The notes under the pieces were generated by a model that was not told where the DNA came from, searched no databases, and saw only the letters and a list, made by a program, of their open reading frames with translations. This document shows positions 20,555-29,103 of a DNA stretch of 64,000 nucleotides, in pieces (position 1 is the first letter of the stretch; the number at the start of each line of letters is the position of its first letter). The DNA comes from Candidatus Thalassospirochaeta sargassi (GTDB taxonomy: Bacteria; Spirochaetota; Spirochaetia; UBA9216): NCBI GenBank assembly GCA_028532855.1, contig JAQQAL010000011.1:248001-312000 (forward strand). The letters run 5' to 3'. The position numbers were made by a program, and so were the translations under genes.

Positions 20555-22309
20555 ATGGAACCTAAAAATATTCTTCAAAAAGTAATCAACAATTCTGAAA
20601 AAATCTTCGCAGGTATAGCCGAAAATTATCCCGTACTCCTAAGCGAATTTGAAACGGGGATCGATTCCGCTTCCCGATCAATTGAGAGTTTTTCAATTGT
20701 TGAAGATGTTTCCGGTGGGGGTGAAATTAAGCTCGATAATTTCCTTCTGAGCTGCAGGCAGGAATCAAATAAATCTCTTTCCATGCTGGATAAGTTTAAA
20801 GAACAGAACGAGATAGTTCTGAACAGGCTCTCCGCCGCAATGAAGGAATACCATCATTCTCAAAAATATATCGAAGAAATACGGGATATTTCTGAATCAT
20901 TGCAGATTGTATCGCTTAACGCACTCTGTAACGCTGTCAAGGCGGGAAGGGGAGGGGAGGGTTTTTCAGTCATAACCGGAAATCTGAAAAGTGTTACGGA
21001 ACAGACAATAGAAAAAACCTCCGTTCTTGAGAATCTGGGATCGACTGTAAATAACTCGCTGGATGATTTTTTTGTAAACGAGAGATCAACGGATGAGAAA
21101 GGAAAGGCCCTCTTCTCTGAATTTGAACAAAAGATAATGAGTGGAATTACGGGCTTTCAGGCAGAATCCGAAACAATAGAAAAGCTTTTTCGGGAGCTGA
21201 GCGCTGAGACCGGCGGAATTCGAAAAAGTATTCTGCGCATAATGGAAGAGTTGCAGCAACAGGATCTTATCCGACAGTCCCTTGATCAGGTGATTTTATC
21301 AATTGATGAACTGCCCGATAGCTGCAATAGCTGCGGGGAGGACAGTGAGGATCCTGTAATCGATGAAATCGTGTTTTATAAAAGGCTGCTTGACCTTGCA
21401 GTATTAATAATTGGGGATGTTGAGGAAAAGGTAGGCATTACAATTAATGTCTTCGCCGATAATTTTCTCACCGCACGTAAAAAACTCGAGTTTATTGAAG
21501 CTGAAAAAGAGCGGGCAATAAACAGTTTTATCAATAATCTCGAATCATTTTCTACTTTGATAGAAAATGGAAATAATTTCCGCTCTGAGACGGGGGTTCT
21601 TAGCACAGAACGAAGCAGTCTAATTGATTTAATTGAGGCTATCATTCGGCGTGTGGGTGAAATAGTAGAAGAATTCGCATCGTTTGAAAAAATCTCAGGA
21701 TGGCTGCAGAATGTTTCGGTATTGTCTCGGATTGAGCTGTCACGAAGTAAGAGCCTTTCGGGTATGAAAGAGTCCGTTGACGATATGTCGATGCTCGTTG
21801 AGAGAATTCAGATGCAGATTTCAGCCGGAGAGAAAGAGCTCCTGCAGTTCATAGGGAATATTTCAGAGATATCAGGTGAATACAGAACCTTTGTCGAAAA
21901 GGAATTGAACTTTTTAAACGGATTCACGAATCAATTTCTGAAAAATATTACCACTATCAGCTGTGCAAATAACAAAATTTCGAATGTTCTTTCGACTTTC
22001 GTTTTCTTTTCATCCGAATTTCGAGGTTTATTCGATGATTCAGAAAAAGATCTTGACCAGTTGAAAGAAATATCGGAGGATTTGAAAAGAGTGAGAGAAG
22101 ATCTGCAGCAGAAAGAAGCCGGCATCAGCAGACAGCTCTCAGAGCTTCTTGATGGTAAGCCTGTTTCCGACTGGACGATTGCGGATGAAAATATGAACAG
22201 GATAATCAACAAATTTACTATTTTCAGTCATAAGAGGACTGCAGGAGAAGTAACCGGTCTTAATGTTGAAGGGGCTGCCCTTGAAGAGGGTGAAATTACC
22301 TTATTCTAG
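20555..22309 (+). CDS. Cytoplasmic methyl-accepting-chemotaxis-like coiled-coil protein
   Basis: Long coiled coil with degenerate MCP tip LQIVSLNALCNAVKAGRGGEGFSVITGNLKSV; position in che operon. Confidence 0.7.
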   Translation: MEPKNILQKVINNSEKIFAGIAENYPVLLSEFETGIDSASRSIESFSIVEDVSGGGEIKLDNFLLSCRQESNKSLSMLDKFKEQNEIVLNRLSAAMKEYHHSQKYIEEIRDISESLQIVSLNALCNAVKAGRGGEGFSVITGNLKSVTEQTIEKTSVLENLGSTVNNSLDDFFVNERSTDEKGKALFSEFEQKIMSGITGFQAESETIEKLFRELSAETGGIRKSILRIMEELQQQDLIRQSLDQVILSIDELPDSCNSCGEDSEDPVIDEIVFYKRLLDLAVLIIGDVEEKVGITINVFADNFLTARKKLEFIEAEKERAINSFINNLESFSTLIENGNNFRSETGVLSTERSSLIDLIEAIIRRVGEIVEEFASFEKISGWLQNVSVLSRIELSRSKSLSGMKESVDDMSMLVERIQMQISAGEKELLQFIGNISEISGEYRTFVEKELNFLNGFTNQFLKNITTISCANNKISNVLSTFVFFSSEFRGLFDDSEKDLDQLKEISEDLKRVREDLQQKEAGISRQLSELLDGKPVSDWTIADENMNRIINKFTIFSHKRTAGEVTGLNVEGAALEEGEITLF

Positions 22310-22321
22310 AAAGGAGATCTT

Positions 22322-22687
22322 ATGGATCAGACAATAATGATAGTGGATGATTCGAACGCAATCAGACAGAGTGTGAGTTTTATTCTTAAAGAAAATGGAT
22401 ATGACACTATGGAAGCCTGTGATGGTCAGGATGGGTTAAATAAATTGAAAGACCAGAAGGTTGATCTTATAATTACCGATGTAAATATGCCGAATAAAGA
22501 CGGAATAACGATGGTGAAGGAGCTGCGCGCAACGGATACTCATAAATTCACTCCAATCCTTGTTTTAACAACCGAGTCCCAGGCTTCAATTATGCAGGAA
22601 GGGAAGAGTGCCGGGGCAACCGGTTGGATAGTCAAACCGTTTTCAAACGATAAGCTTATCTCTACAATCAAGAAGGTTCTCGGTTGA
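22322..22687 (+). CDS. cheY: CheY-like response regulator
   Basis: MIVDDSNAIRQSV, LIITDVNMPNKDG, KPFSNDKL. Confidence 0.94.
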   Translation: MDQTIMIVDDSNAIRQSVSFILKENGYDTMEACDGQDGLNKLKDQKVDLIITDVNMPNKDGITMVKELRATDTHKFTPILVLTTESQASIMQEGKSAGATGWIVKPFSNDKLISTIKKVLG

Positions 22688-22697
22688 GAGCCTTTTA

Positions 22698-23279
22698 ATG
22701 TATAAATATTATGATAATACATTAAAAAAAGAATCTGTAAATCTTGCTCCGGGAGAGTTTTTTGTCTCCAGCGAGGATATAATTATCAATACAATACTAG
22801 GCTCCTGCGTGGCTGTCGCTCTGTATGATCCGGAATTGAAAGCTGCGGGTCTAAATCATTTCATGCTTGCTGAATCAAAAACTCCGCATACCGCGGGATC
22901 TGTGTTCAATATAGAACGCTACGGTTTGTATGCAATGGACGCCTTAATAAACGGGTTTATCAAACGCGGTAGCCGGCGAAGCAGGCTTCAGGCGAAGATT
23001 TTCGGCGGCAGTTCGGTTCTTGAGTCGTCCGGTGGAAAAATGAACATCGGAGCTGATAATATTGCCTTTGCTGAAGAATATCTTTCGGCTGAGAATATCC
23101 CTGTAATAAATCATGATACCGGCGGGGACAGAGCCAGACGGATCTACCTTTTTCCGCAGAGTTTTAGAGTTTTGTTGAGGAGGATTCAGCCGGGTTCCCA
23201 ACTCAGGCGGCAAATGGATAGTTACCGAACCAGGCTGGAACAAATAAAGGGAAGGGGAGGCGACAGCATTTTATTCTAA
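22698..23279 (+). CDS. cheD: Chemoreceptor glutamine deamidase CheD
   Basis: TILGSCVAVALYDPELKAAGLNHFML and AKIFGGSSVL motifs. Confidence 0.94.
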   Translation: MYKYYDNTLKKESVNLAPGEFFVSSEDIIINTILGSCVAVALYDPELKAAGLNHFMLAESKTPHTAGSVFNIERYGLYAMDALINGFIKRGSRRSRLQAKIFGGSSVLESSGGKMNIGADNIAFAEEYLSAENIPVINHDTGGDRARRIYLFPQSFRVLLRRIQPGSQLRRQMDSYRTRLEQIKGRGGDSILF

Positions 23280-23767
23280 TAATTTGAATTATGAATGCTT
23301 TGTTTGAAAACGGAGAACCCTAGTTCTGAAGATGTCAGGATCCCTTTTTTTATAAAATAGAGACCGAAGAGGTAGCTTTTATTGCCGTCGCTATTCTGTC
23401 GTTGCCACGTTATGGCTGCTATAAGTTCTTTCCAGCTGATTTTACCGGTATAGTACAGGTATTCTCCAAGTCTCAGTTTCCGGTTGGGGATAGTTTTTTC
23501 ATCGTTTTTCGGGTTCCCTACAGTTTTGGGTGCTGATTTGGCAGAGATTAAAAAATCATATGCATCCTTCAGTTTTAGAAAATTTTCCTGAAGTGCCGGT
23601 TCTCCGTCGCCTGTTATATCGGGATGGCATTCTTTTGCTCTTTCGCGAAATGCATGTTTTATACCTGAAAGCTGTAGGTATTCTATTGTTGATTTATCAA
23701 CAGCAAAGCTGTCGCCGAAAAGAATGCTGCATGCTTCTGCCAGTTTATTATCTTGTACTGCGGTCAT
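23276..23767 (-). CDS. J-domain protein with C-terminal MshEN-like repeats
   Basis: HPD motif (FRERAKECHPDITGDG); C-terminal RLGEYLYYTGKISWKELIAAITWQ and FGLYFIKKGILTSSELGFSVFKQ. Confidence 0.75.
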   Translation of the reverse strand: MTAVQDNKLAEACSILFGDSFAVDKSTIEYLQLSGIKHAFRERAKECHPDITGDGEPALQENFLKLKDAYDFLISAKSAPKTVGNPKNDEKTIPNRKLRLGEYLYYTGKISWKELIAAITWQRQNSDGNKSYLFGLYFIKKGILTSSELGFSVFKQSIHNSNY

Positions 23768-23823
23768 ACTTTTTTTTCGACTTTTTGAAATAATTCTTTA
23801 GGGTGTGTTTGATAGAATGAAGC

Positions 23824-24318
23824 CTAAGCTTCTTTTGCGGGTGTTCCGGATATCGCGACCTGTGAAATCTCATCCTCTGAAAGAATTTTATCAATATTGA
23901 GGATTATTATAAATTCCTCGTTTACCTTACCCATTCCGCTAAGATACTTATTATCAATGAAGATTCCGAGTCTCGGCGGTTCTTCAAAATCCTCCGCTTC
24001 GAGGGTGATTACCTCTCTGGCGGCATCTACAATGATCCCGATTTGAACGATACCGTCCGCATTAGTTATCTCAGTAACTATAACAGCTGTATCCTGGGTC
24101 TCTTCGGTCTGCTCCAGGCCGAATTTCATCTTCATATCCAGGACAGGTACAACTGAACCCCTGATGTTTATGACCCCTCTTATCATCGGCGGCATGCCGG
24201 GAACCCTGGTAATGTCCGGGACCTCCAGGATTTCACGTACCTTGAAAACATCGACTGCATATATTTCGTTTTCTATTTTAAAAGTGACAAACTGATTGGT
24301 CTGAGGATTCTCCTGCAT
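23824..24318 (-). CDS. cheW: Chemotaxis coupling protein CheW
   Basis: FVTFKIENEIYAVDVFKVREIL, GVINIRGSVVPVLDMKMKFGL. Confidence 0.95.
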   Translation of the reverse strand: MQENPQTNQFVTFKIENEIYAVDVFKVREILEVPDITRVPGMPPMIRGVINIRGSVVPVLDMKMKFGLEQTEETQDTAVIVTEITNADGIVQIGIIVDAAREVITLEAEDFEEPPRLGIFIDNKYLSGMGKVNEEFIIILNIDKILSEDEISQVAISGTPAKEA

Positions 24319-24401
24319 TCTTGACTCCTTGCTATATATATACTAATAAATGAGGATCGTGAATTTCAAGTTTCATGGGTAAAAAAGTGGGAATTGTATT
24401 A

Positions 24402-24475
24402 TGGAGCTGATGGGAGTCGAACCCACGGCCTGTTGATTGCGAACCAACCGCTCTAGCCAGCTGAGCTACAGCCCC
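24402..24475 (-). tRNA. tRNA-Ala(CGC)
   Basis: Reverse complement GGGGCTGTAGCTCAGCTGGCTAGAGCGGTTGGTTCGCAATCAAC...CAGCTCCA folds as a cloverleaf; anticodon CGC; G3:U70 alanine identity pair present. Confidence 0.95.
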
Positions 24476-24584
24476 TTGTTAGAAAGATATTAACTTATTG
24501 TTAACGGCCGCGTCAATCATGTTTTTAGAAGCAATCGGTGTTCGAGCTTGTGAAAAAAATCGATGCCGTGATATAGTAGCTGCT

Positions 24585-25106
24585 ATGAGCAAACGAAAAG
24601 GGTTTATTCTCTTAATTATAGTAATACTTATCTCAGGTTTGAATTTCACGGCAGACAGAATCACCAAGATCTACGCCGTAGATCATATCAAGGGCGGGGG
24701 CACCATAGAGGTTGTAGGCAGGGTCTTTATAATGCACTATGCTGAAAACGACGGCGCGTTCCTTGGTTTCGGCGGTAATATGCCTAAGCCCGTGAAGTCG
24801 GTTCTCCTTGTGCTTCTGCCTTCAATTATTGTACTTGCTGCAATATTCTATACGGCCTTCAGCGGCAATATCCCGCCGGGACAGCTAATCAGCTTATCCT
24901 GTGTTATCGGCGGAGGGGCAGGAAATCTGTGGGACAGGATTTTTAACGACGGGATTGTAATAGATTTTCTTAATTTCGGCATTGGAAACCTGCGAACGGG
25001 TATTCTGAATGTTGCCGACCTTTCTGTTACTTTCGGCGCCATTGCTTTTATAATTCTTCAGTTCAGAGCGGAAAGCAAAAAAGAGAATGCGGCAGAGTCT
25101 GAATAA
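24585..25106 (+). CDS. lspA: Lipoprotein signal peptidase (signal peptidase II)
   Basis: Catalytic-region motifs GGGAGNLWDRIFNDGIVIDFLNF and NVADLSVTFG. Confidence 0.94.
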   Translation: MSKRKGFILLIIVILISGLNFTADRITKIYAVDHIKGGGTIEVVGRVFIMHYAENDGAFLGFGGNMPKPVKSVLLVLLPSIIVLAAIFYTAFSGNIPPGQLISLSCVIGGGAGNLWDRIFNDGIVIDFLNFGIGNLRTGILNVADLSVTFGAIAFIILQFRAESKKENAAESE

Positions 25107-25120
25107 GATCAGCATATATA

Positions 25121-25168
25121 AAAAAGGGCCGTTTCCTCCGGTTAAATCCGGTTGAAGCGGCCCTTTTT
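25121..25168. terminator. Bidirectional intrinsic terminator between lspA and trx-trxR
   Basis: AAAAAGGGCCGTTTC...GAAGCGGCCCTTTTT imperfect inverted repeat with A/T tracts on both sides. Confidence 0.75.
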
Positions 25169-25187
25169 AGCAGTGTGATATTTAGGA

Positions 25188-26471
25188 TCAGGTCAGTTCT
25201 TTTGATATTGTTATTGCTGCTATCGTTCCATCTGAAACAGCGGTAGTTATCTGACGGTACTGCTTTGTGCGCACATCGCCGGCAGCAAAAACACCCGGAA
25301 TGTTAGTTTCCATTGTTTCGTCTGTTTCCAGATATCCCCACTGATCAAGTTCGAGGTTATCATGAAATACCTCTAGATTGGGAATGAAACCTACAAAAAC
25401 GAAAACACCATTTGTTCTGATTTCCGATTTCTCTCCGGTTTTAAGGTTTTCAACAACTACGGCCATGTCCATATTTCCGTATTTTTTGAATTCTCTCGGC
25501 TCATGCTCGAACATGATGTTGACCTTTTCATCGGCAAATATCTTTTTCTGGGCCACTTTGTTAGCCTGAAGGGTCTCAAACTGATGAATTATTGTTATCT
25601 TCTTTGCAAATTTTGAGAGAAACAATGATTCTTCGATTGATGAATTTCCGCCGCCGATAACTACAATCTCTTTATCTTCAAAGTATTTGCCATCGCAGGT
25701 TGCGCAGTAGCTGATTCCCTGACCTGCAAATTCCTTCTCACCAGGAATATTCAGTGGGCGGGGTCTTGAGCCGGTGGCAATTACAATTTTTTTGGCTTCG
25801 ATAGTTTCAAATCCGTCCACAACAAGGCTCTTGCTGTTCAGGTCTACCTTTGATACCTCGACTGCGGATCTGAACTCAACACCGTTTTCCCTGGCCTGCT
25901 CGCTCATGAAATGACTGAGCATGAATCCCTGCTGGGCTTCGATAAAACCCGGGTAGTTTGATACCTGGTGGGTTGTTGCAACATAACCACCGGGAAGCGC
26001 AGTATCGACGACTATTGTGTTCAGATGTGCCTGGGCAAGGTAAATACCTGCTGTCAAACCGGCAGGGCCTCCGCCTAATACGACTACATCTGTGTTCGTA
26101 ACGACAGGTTCTATCTTCCCATGCAGTTCTGCAGCCTTGTCGGCTGGAAGCATTGCATCAAGACCTTCCATTAGTTCTGAGCGGAGTATTCCTCCGGTCA
26201 GTGTTTTACCTGTCCGTTCACCGTTCTGGTAAAAGAGAACTGTCGGCGACCCGCTGACATCCAGCTGCGCGGCAAGGTCTCTGTTGCCCTGTCTGAATAT
26301 TTTAACGAAACTGATGTCGTCGCCGTATATATTGCTCAGGCTTTCATACTTAGCAGCAAGCGCCTCACAGGGCGGACATTCAGTTGAATAAAAGTCTACT
26401 ACGACTTTATCTTTTGCGAGTACTTCTTTTTCAAAATCAGCAGCCTGTATTTCCTTAATCTTTCCAGCCAT
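25188..26471 (-). CDS. Thioredoxin-thioredoxin reductase fusion
   Basis: N-terminal VVVDFYSTECPPCEALAAKYESL (CPPC) followed by FAD/NAD reductase with GGGPAGLTAGIYLAQA, CATC and [10 protein letters not shown]. Confidence 0.93.
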   Translation of the reverse strand: MAGKIKEIQAADFEKEVLAKDKVVVDFYSTECPPCEALAAKYESLSNIYGDDISFVKIFRQGNRDLAAQLDVSGSPTVLFYQNGERTGKTLTGGILRSELMEGLDAMLPADKAAELHGKIEPVVTNTDVVVLGGGPAGLTAGIYLAQAHLNTIVVDTALPGGYVATTHQVSNYPGFIEAQQGFMLSHFMSEQARENGVEFRSAVEVSKVDLNSKSLVVDGFETIEAKKIVIATGSRPRPLNIPGEKEFAGQGISYCATCDGKYFEDKEIVVIGGGNSSIEESLFLSKFAKKITIIHQFETLQANKVAQKKIFADEKVNIMFEHEPREFKKYGNMDMAVVVENLKTGEKSEIRTNGVFVFVGFIPNLEVFHDNLELDQWGYLETDETMETNIPGVFAAGDVRTKQYRQITTAVSDGTIAAITISKELT

Positions 26472-26472
26472 C

Positions 26473-27786
26473 TTAGTTCTCCTTGAAATATAGTGAAAGT
26501 CCCAGGGACATCAATCCGGCAACCGGCCTGCAGTCCGGGGAATTGATTTCTCCATTACGATTTTTTGCTGCGGAAGCGCAGCCGCCACCGCAGGCAAGTC
26601 TCAGTTCGCAGTTCCGGCATTCAGGGATAGAGGTAACATCTCTGTCCTGCCATGCCGCAGCTGCATCTTCCTTCAGCGTTTTCTCGGGGTAGAATGTTCC
26701 AAGGCTCTCACCTGGTTTTCCTACCGTTGCTGTACAGGAGAATATCTGTCCGCTGTAGTCAAACGCCCATTCCGTTTTGCAGCCCGGACAGGAATCATAC
26801 AGCGGTTCCGGCATCTCTCCGTTATCAAAGAGAAATCGGGATATCGAGTACGCCGGTCTGTGAAACTCCATTACGACCGGATGTTTCTTTATCAGATCGT
26901 AAAGATCCTCATACATTGATAATCTGTCATAGAGTTTATTTGAGTTCTCCTGACAGTAATGCAGTTCATAATTTCTGCCAAGCTGTGTTTTAAACAATTT
27001 GCTTGCAGTCCAGCCTCTTTCAACCGCGAGTTCAGCAAGTGCCGGCAGATGCGGCATGTTTTCCTTATCCATAACCGCCCGGAGGTTCACGGGAAGGCCG
27101 GCTTCCAGCGCAGCGTCAACGCCGGCTGCTACCTCGCTGAAGGTTCCTTTGCCGCTGTGAAGGGGTCTTCTCTGGTTGTGGATATCCGCAGGACCGTCGA
27201 TGGTTATCTGCAGTTCTCGGACAGAAGCAGTTTTCAGCATCGGAATGTAGCTTTCCAGCGAATAACCGTTGGTTACAAAGGCCAGAGATAAACCGCGCTT
27301 ATTGGCTTCTTCAATGATCAACTCAATCTTGGCTCTTGTTGTCGGGTCGGGCAGCAGGGGTTCCCCGCCGAATACGGTTATATATTTTCGTCGGCCTGCA
27401 AATTCGGAATCTACATATTCGAAAAACGCTTTTATAACCGGTTTATAATCAGACGGTTTTTCGTTTTCATATCCTTCCTGATAGCAATATGTACAGTTGA
27501 AATTACATGTATATGTAGGCACATAAAATATCTGAACCTCATCTTCATCCCGGCTGTCCAGGAAGTCGAGATATCCTGAACGAAAGAGCTTTTCCTCTTC
27601 TTCCGGTATCGACAGATAACCTTTTTCAATCAGCTCCTCTTTATTCGGGGGACTTCCGTCCATGATTGCCCCGGCTGTCTCAGCATCAAGAATGTCCGCG
27701 TTTCTGCTCAGCGGGTTGATTATAAAGTATTCATCCGAATTCTTTATTTGTGAAATTATATTATGTTTAGACAGTCTGTAATCCAT
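26473..27786 (-). CDS. Radical SAM/SPASM peptide-maturase-like protein
   Basis: CNFNCTYCYQ (CxxxCxxC), TVFGGEPLL, SPASM-like CPGC...C...CRNCELRLACGGGC...C; likely start MDYRLSKHN at 27786 with GAGGAA RBS. Confidence 0.93.
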   Translation of the reverse strand: MDYRLSKHNIISQIKNSDEYFIINPLSRNADILDAETAGAIMDGSPPNKEELIEKGYLSIPEEEEKLFRSGYLDFLDSRDEDEVQIFYVPTYTCNFNCTYCYQEGYENEKPSDYKPVIKAFFEYVDSEFAGRRKYITVFGGEPLLPDPTTRAKIELIIEEANKRGLSLAFVTNGYSLESYIPMLKTASVRELQITIDGPADIHNQRRPLHSGKGTFSEVAAGVDAALEAGLPVNLRAVMDKENMPHLPALAELAVERGWTASKLFKTQLGRNYELHYCQENSNKLYDRLSMYEDLYDLIKKHPVVMEFHRPAYSISRFLFDNGEMPEPLYDSCPGCKTEWAFDYSGQIFSCTATVGKPGESLGTFYPEKTLKEDAAAAWQDRDVTSIPECRNCELRLACGGGCASAAKNRNGEINSPDCRPVAGLMSLGLSLYFKEN

Positions 27787-27806
27787 TAATTCCTCTTCTC
27801 CGGGTA

Positions 27807-27840
27807 ATAAAAATCCGGGCCGAAACCTTCTCCGGCCCGG
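27807..27840 (-). terminator. Intrinsic terminator/attenuator between peptide gene and radical SAM gene
   Basis: Minus strand CCGGGCCG-GAGAAGGTTT-CGGCCCGG followed by ATTTTTAT; 8-bp perfect GC-rich stem. Confidence 0.75.
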
Positions 27841-27847
27841 AAATTGT

Positions 27848-27943
27848 TTAGTCGTGACAGCCTGCCACAACCTTGGAAGTCTTGGCGCAGCACTGTGCTA
27901 CAGCCTTATTGCCTTCCGGTTTCTTTTTGATCAGTGATTTCAT
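27848..27943 (-). CDS. Candidate RiPP precursor, 31-aa peptide MKSLIKKKPEGNKAVAQCCAKTSKVVAGCHD
   Basis: Read directly from the minus strand (absent from the ORF track because of size); AGGAG RBS about 11 nt upstream; lies between methyltransferase and radical SAM gene. Confidence 0.75.
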   Translation of the reverse strand: MKSLIKKKPEGNKAVAQCCAKTSKVVAGCHD

Positions 27944-27966
27944 CTTAAAGCATGCTCCTTGATCAT

Positions 27967-28623
27967 TTATTTACAACAGCAACACCCGGCTTTATATCCG
28001 AGTATTGTCCAGCTGCTGACAGTTATTTTCCCCTTGGGGTACGGATCGCTTTCTTCGAGAATTTCAACACTCGTGAACCCCGCATTTTCAAGCTGTTTGA
28101 GATATTCTTCACGTGTTACCGACCCAGCCCAGCACTCTGCGACTGCTTCCGGATCATTTTTGTATTCTTCCGGAACAGGTGCGCTTGAATAGATGTCGCT
28201 GACGACAAATCGGCCTCCGGCCTTAAGAATTCTATGAACCTCATTCCATACATTCTGCTTGTTTTCCGCATGGTTGATAACACAGTTTGATATGACAAGG
28301 TCTACCGTGTTTTCTTCAAGCGGCATATCTTCCAGATCAGTTTTGATAAATTTTATGTTCTCAATTCCCAGTCTTGAGGCTGTTTTTTCAGCCGTCTTGA
28401 GCATTCCGTCGGAAATATCAAGGCCGTAGACCATTCCTTCGCGGCCTACCGACTCGGCCATTCTTATGGCGTCTGTTCCGCGGCCGCTTCCGAGATCTAC
28501 ACAGATCTCATTTTTTCCCGCCTTGGCGTGGTTTACAGCACCTCCGCAAGAAAGACAGCAGCTTGTATCGGCAAGCTCGGAATAACGAATATTAATTGCG
28601 CTTTCGGTTTTAATTTCCGACAT
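27967..28623 (-). CDS. ArsM-like SAM methyltransferase with Cys-rich tail
   Basis: VDLGSGRGTDA SAM motif; SNCVINH and AECWAGSVTREEYLKQLENAGF as in arsenite methyltransferases; N-terminal SCCLSC and C-terminal GCCCCK. Confidence 0.85.
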   Translation of the reverse strand: MSEIKTESAINIRYSELADTSCCLSCGGAVNHAKAGKNEICVDLGSGRGTDAIRMAESVGREGMVYGLDISDGMLKTAEKTASRLGIENIKFIKTDLEDMPLEENTVDLVISNCVINHAENKQNVWNEVHRILKAGGRFVVSDIYSSAPVPEEYKNDPEAVAECWAGSVTREEYLKQLENAGFTSVEILEESDPYPKGKITVSSWTILGYKAGCCCCK

Positions 28624-28636
28624 AAATTCCTCTCTT

Positions 28637-29044
28637 TTACATTTTTTTCAAAAGAATATTCAAACCCTGTTTGACTGTTTCTCTTTCATTTTCTGATAAA
28701 CCGTTGAGCAAATCATTTTCACATTGCTCTTTTTCTCGGTTTATACCTTTAACGCAGTCTTTGCCTTTTTGTGTGAGTCTGAGCTTAACAAGCCTGCGGT
28801 CGGTCTCGTCATGCTTCATAATGATGAAGCCCTTTTCATGAAGTGCAGAAATTACCCTGCTTGCACGGGACGGTGATAGTCCTGCAAGTGTCGACAGATG
28901 TTTCGATGTGATATCAGATTCATTCGCTATAGCTGAAAGAAATGTTATTTCCTTTTCTCTCAGATTCAGCGATTGTCCAATTTCGCTGTCGAATCTGCAT
29001 CTCTGTTTCAGTTCCAGGATTAATTCAATCACAAAATACTCCAA
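28637..29044 (-). CDS. MarR-family transcriptional regulator
   Basis: wHTH LSTLAGLSPSRASRVISALHEKGFIIMKHDETDRRLVKLRLTQKG. Confidence 0.9.
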   Translation of the reverse strand: MEYFVIELILELKQRCRFDSEIGQSLNLREKEITFLSAIANESDITSKHLSTLAGLSPSRASRVISALHEKGFIIMKHDETDRRLVKLRLTQKGKDCVKGINREKEQCENDLLNGLSENERETVKQGLNILLKKM

Positions 29045-29064
29045 AGCCGCCGGAAACAGGTACT

Positions 29065-29095
29065 GTTGCCATGTGCAACTGTTGCGCCCAGCAAC
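29065..29095. promoter_or_regulatory. Tandem palindromic operator GTTGC-N5-GCAAC x2
   Basis: GTTGCCATGTGCAAC t GTTGCGCCCAGCAAC between MarR start and promoter. Confidence 0.75.
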
Positions 29096-29103
29096 TGAAT
29101 CTA

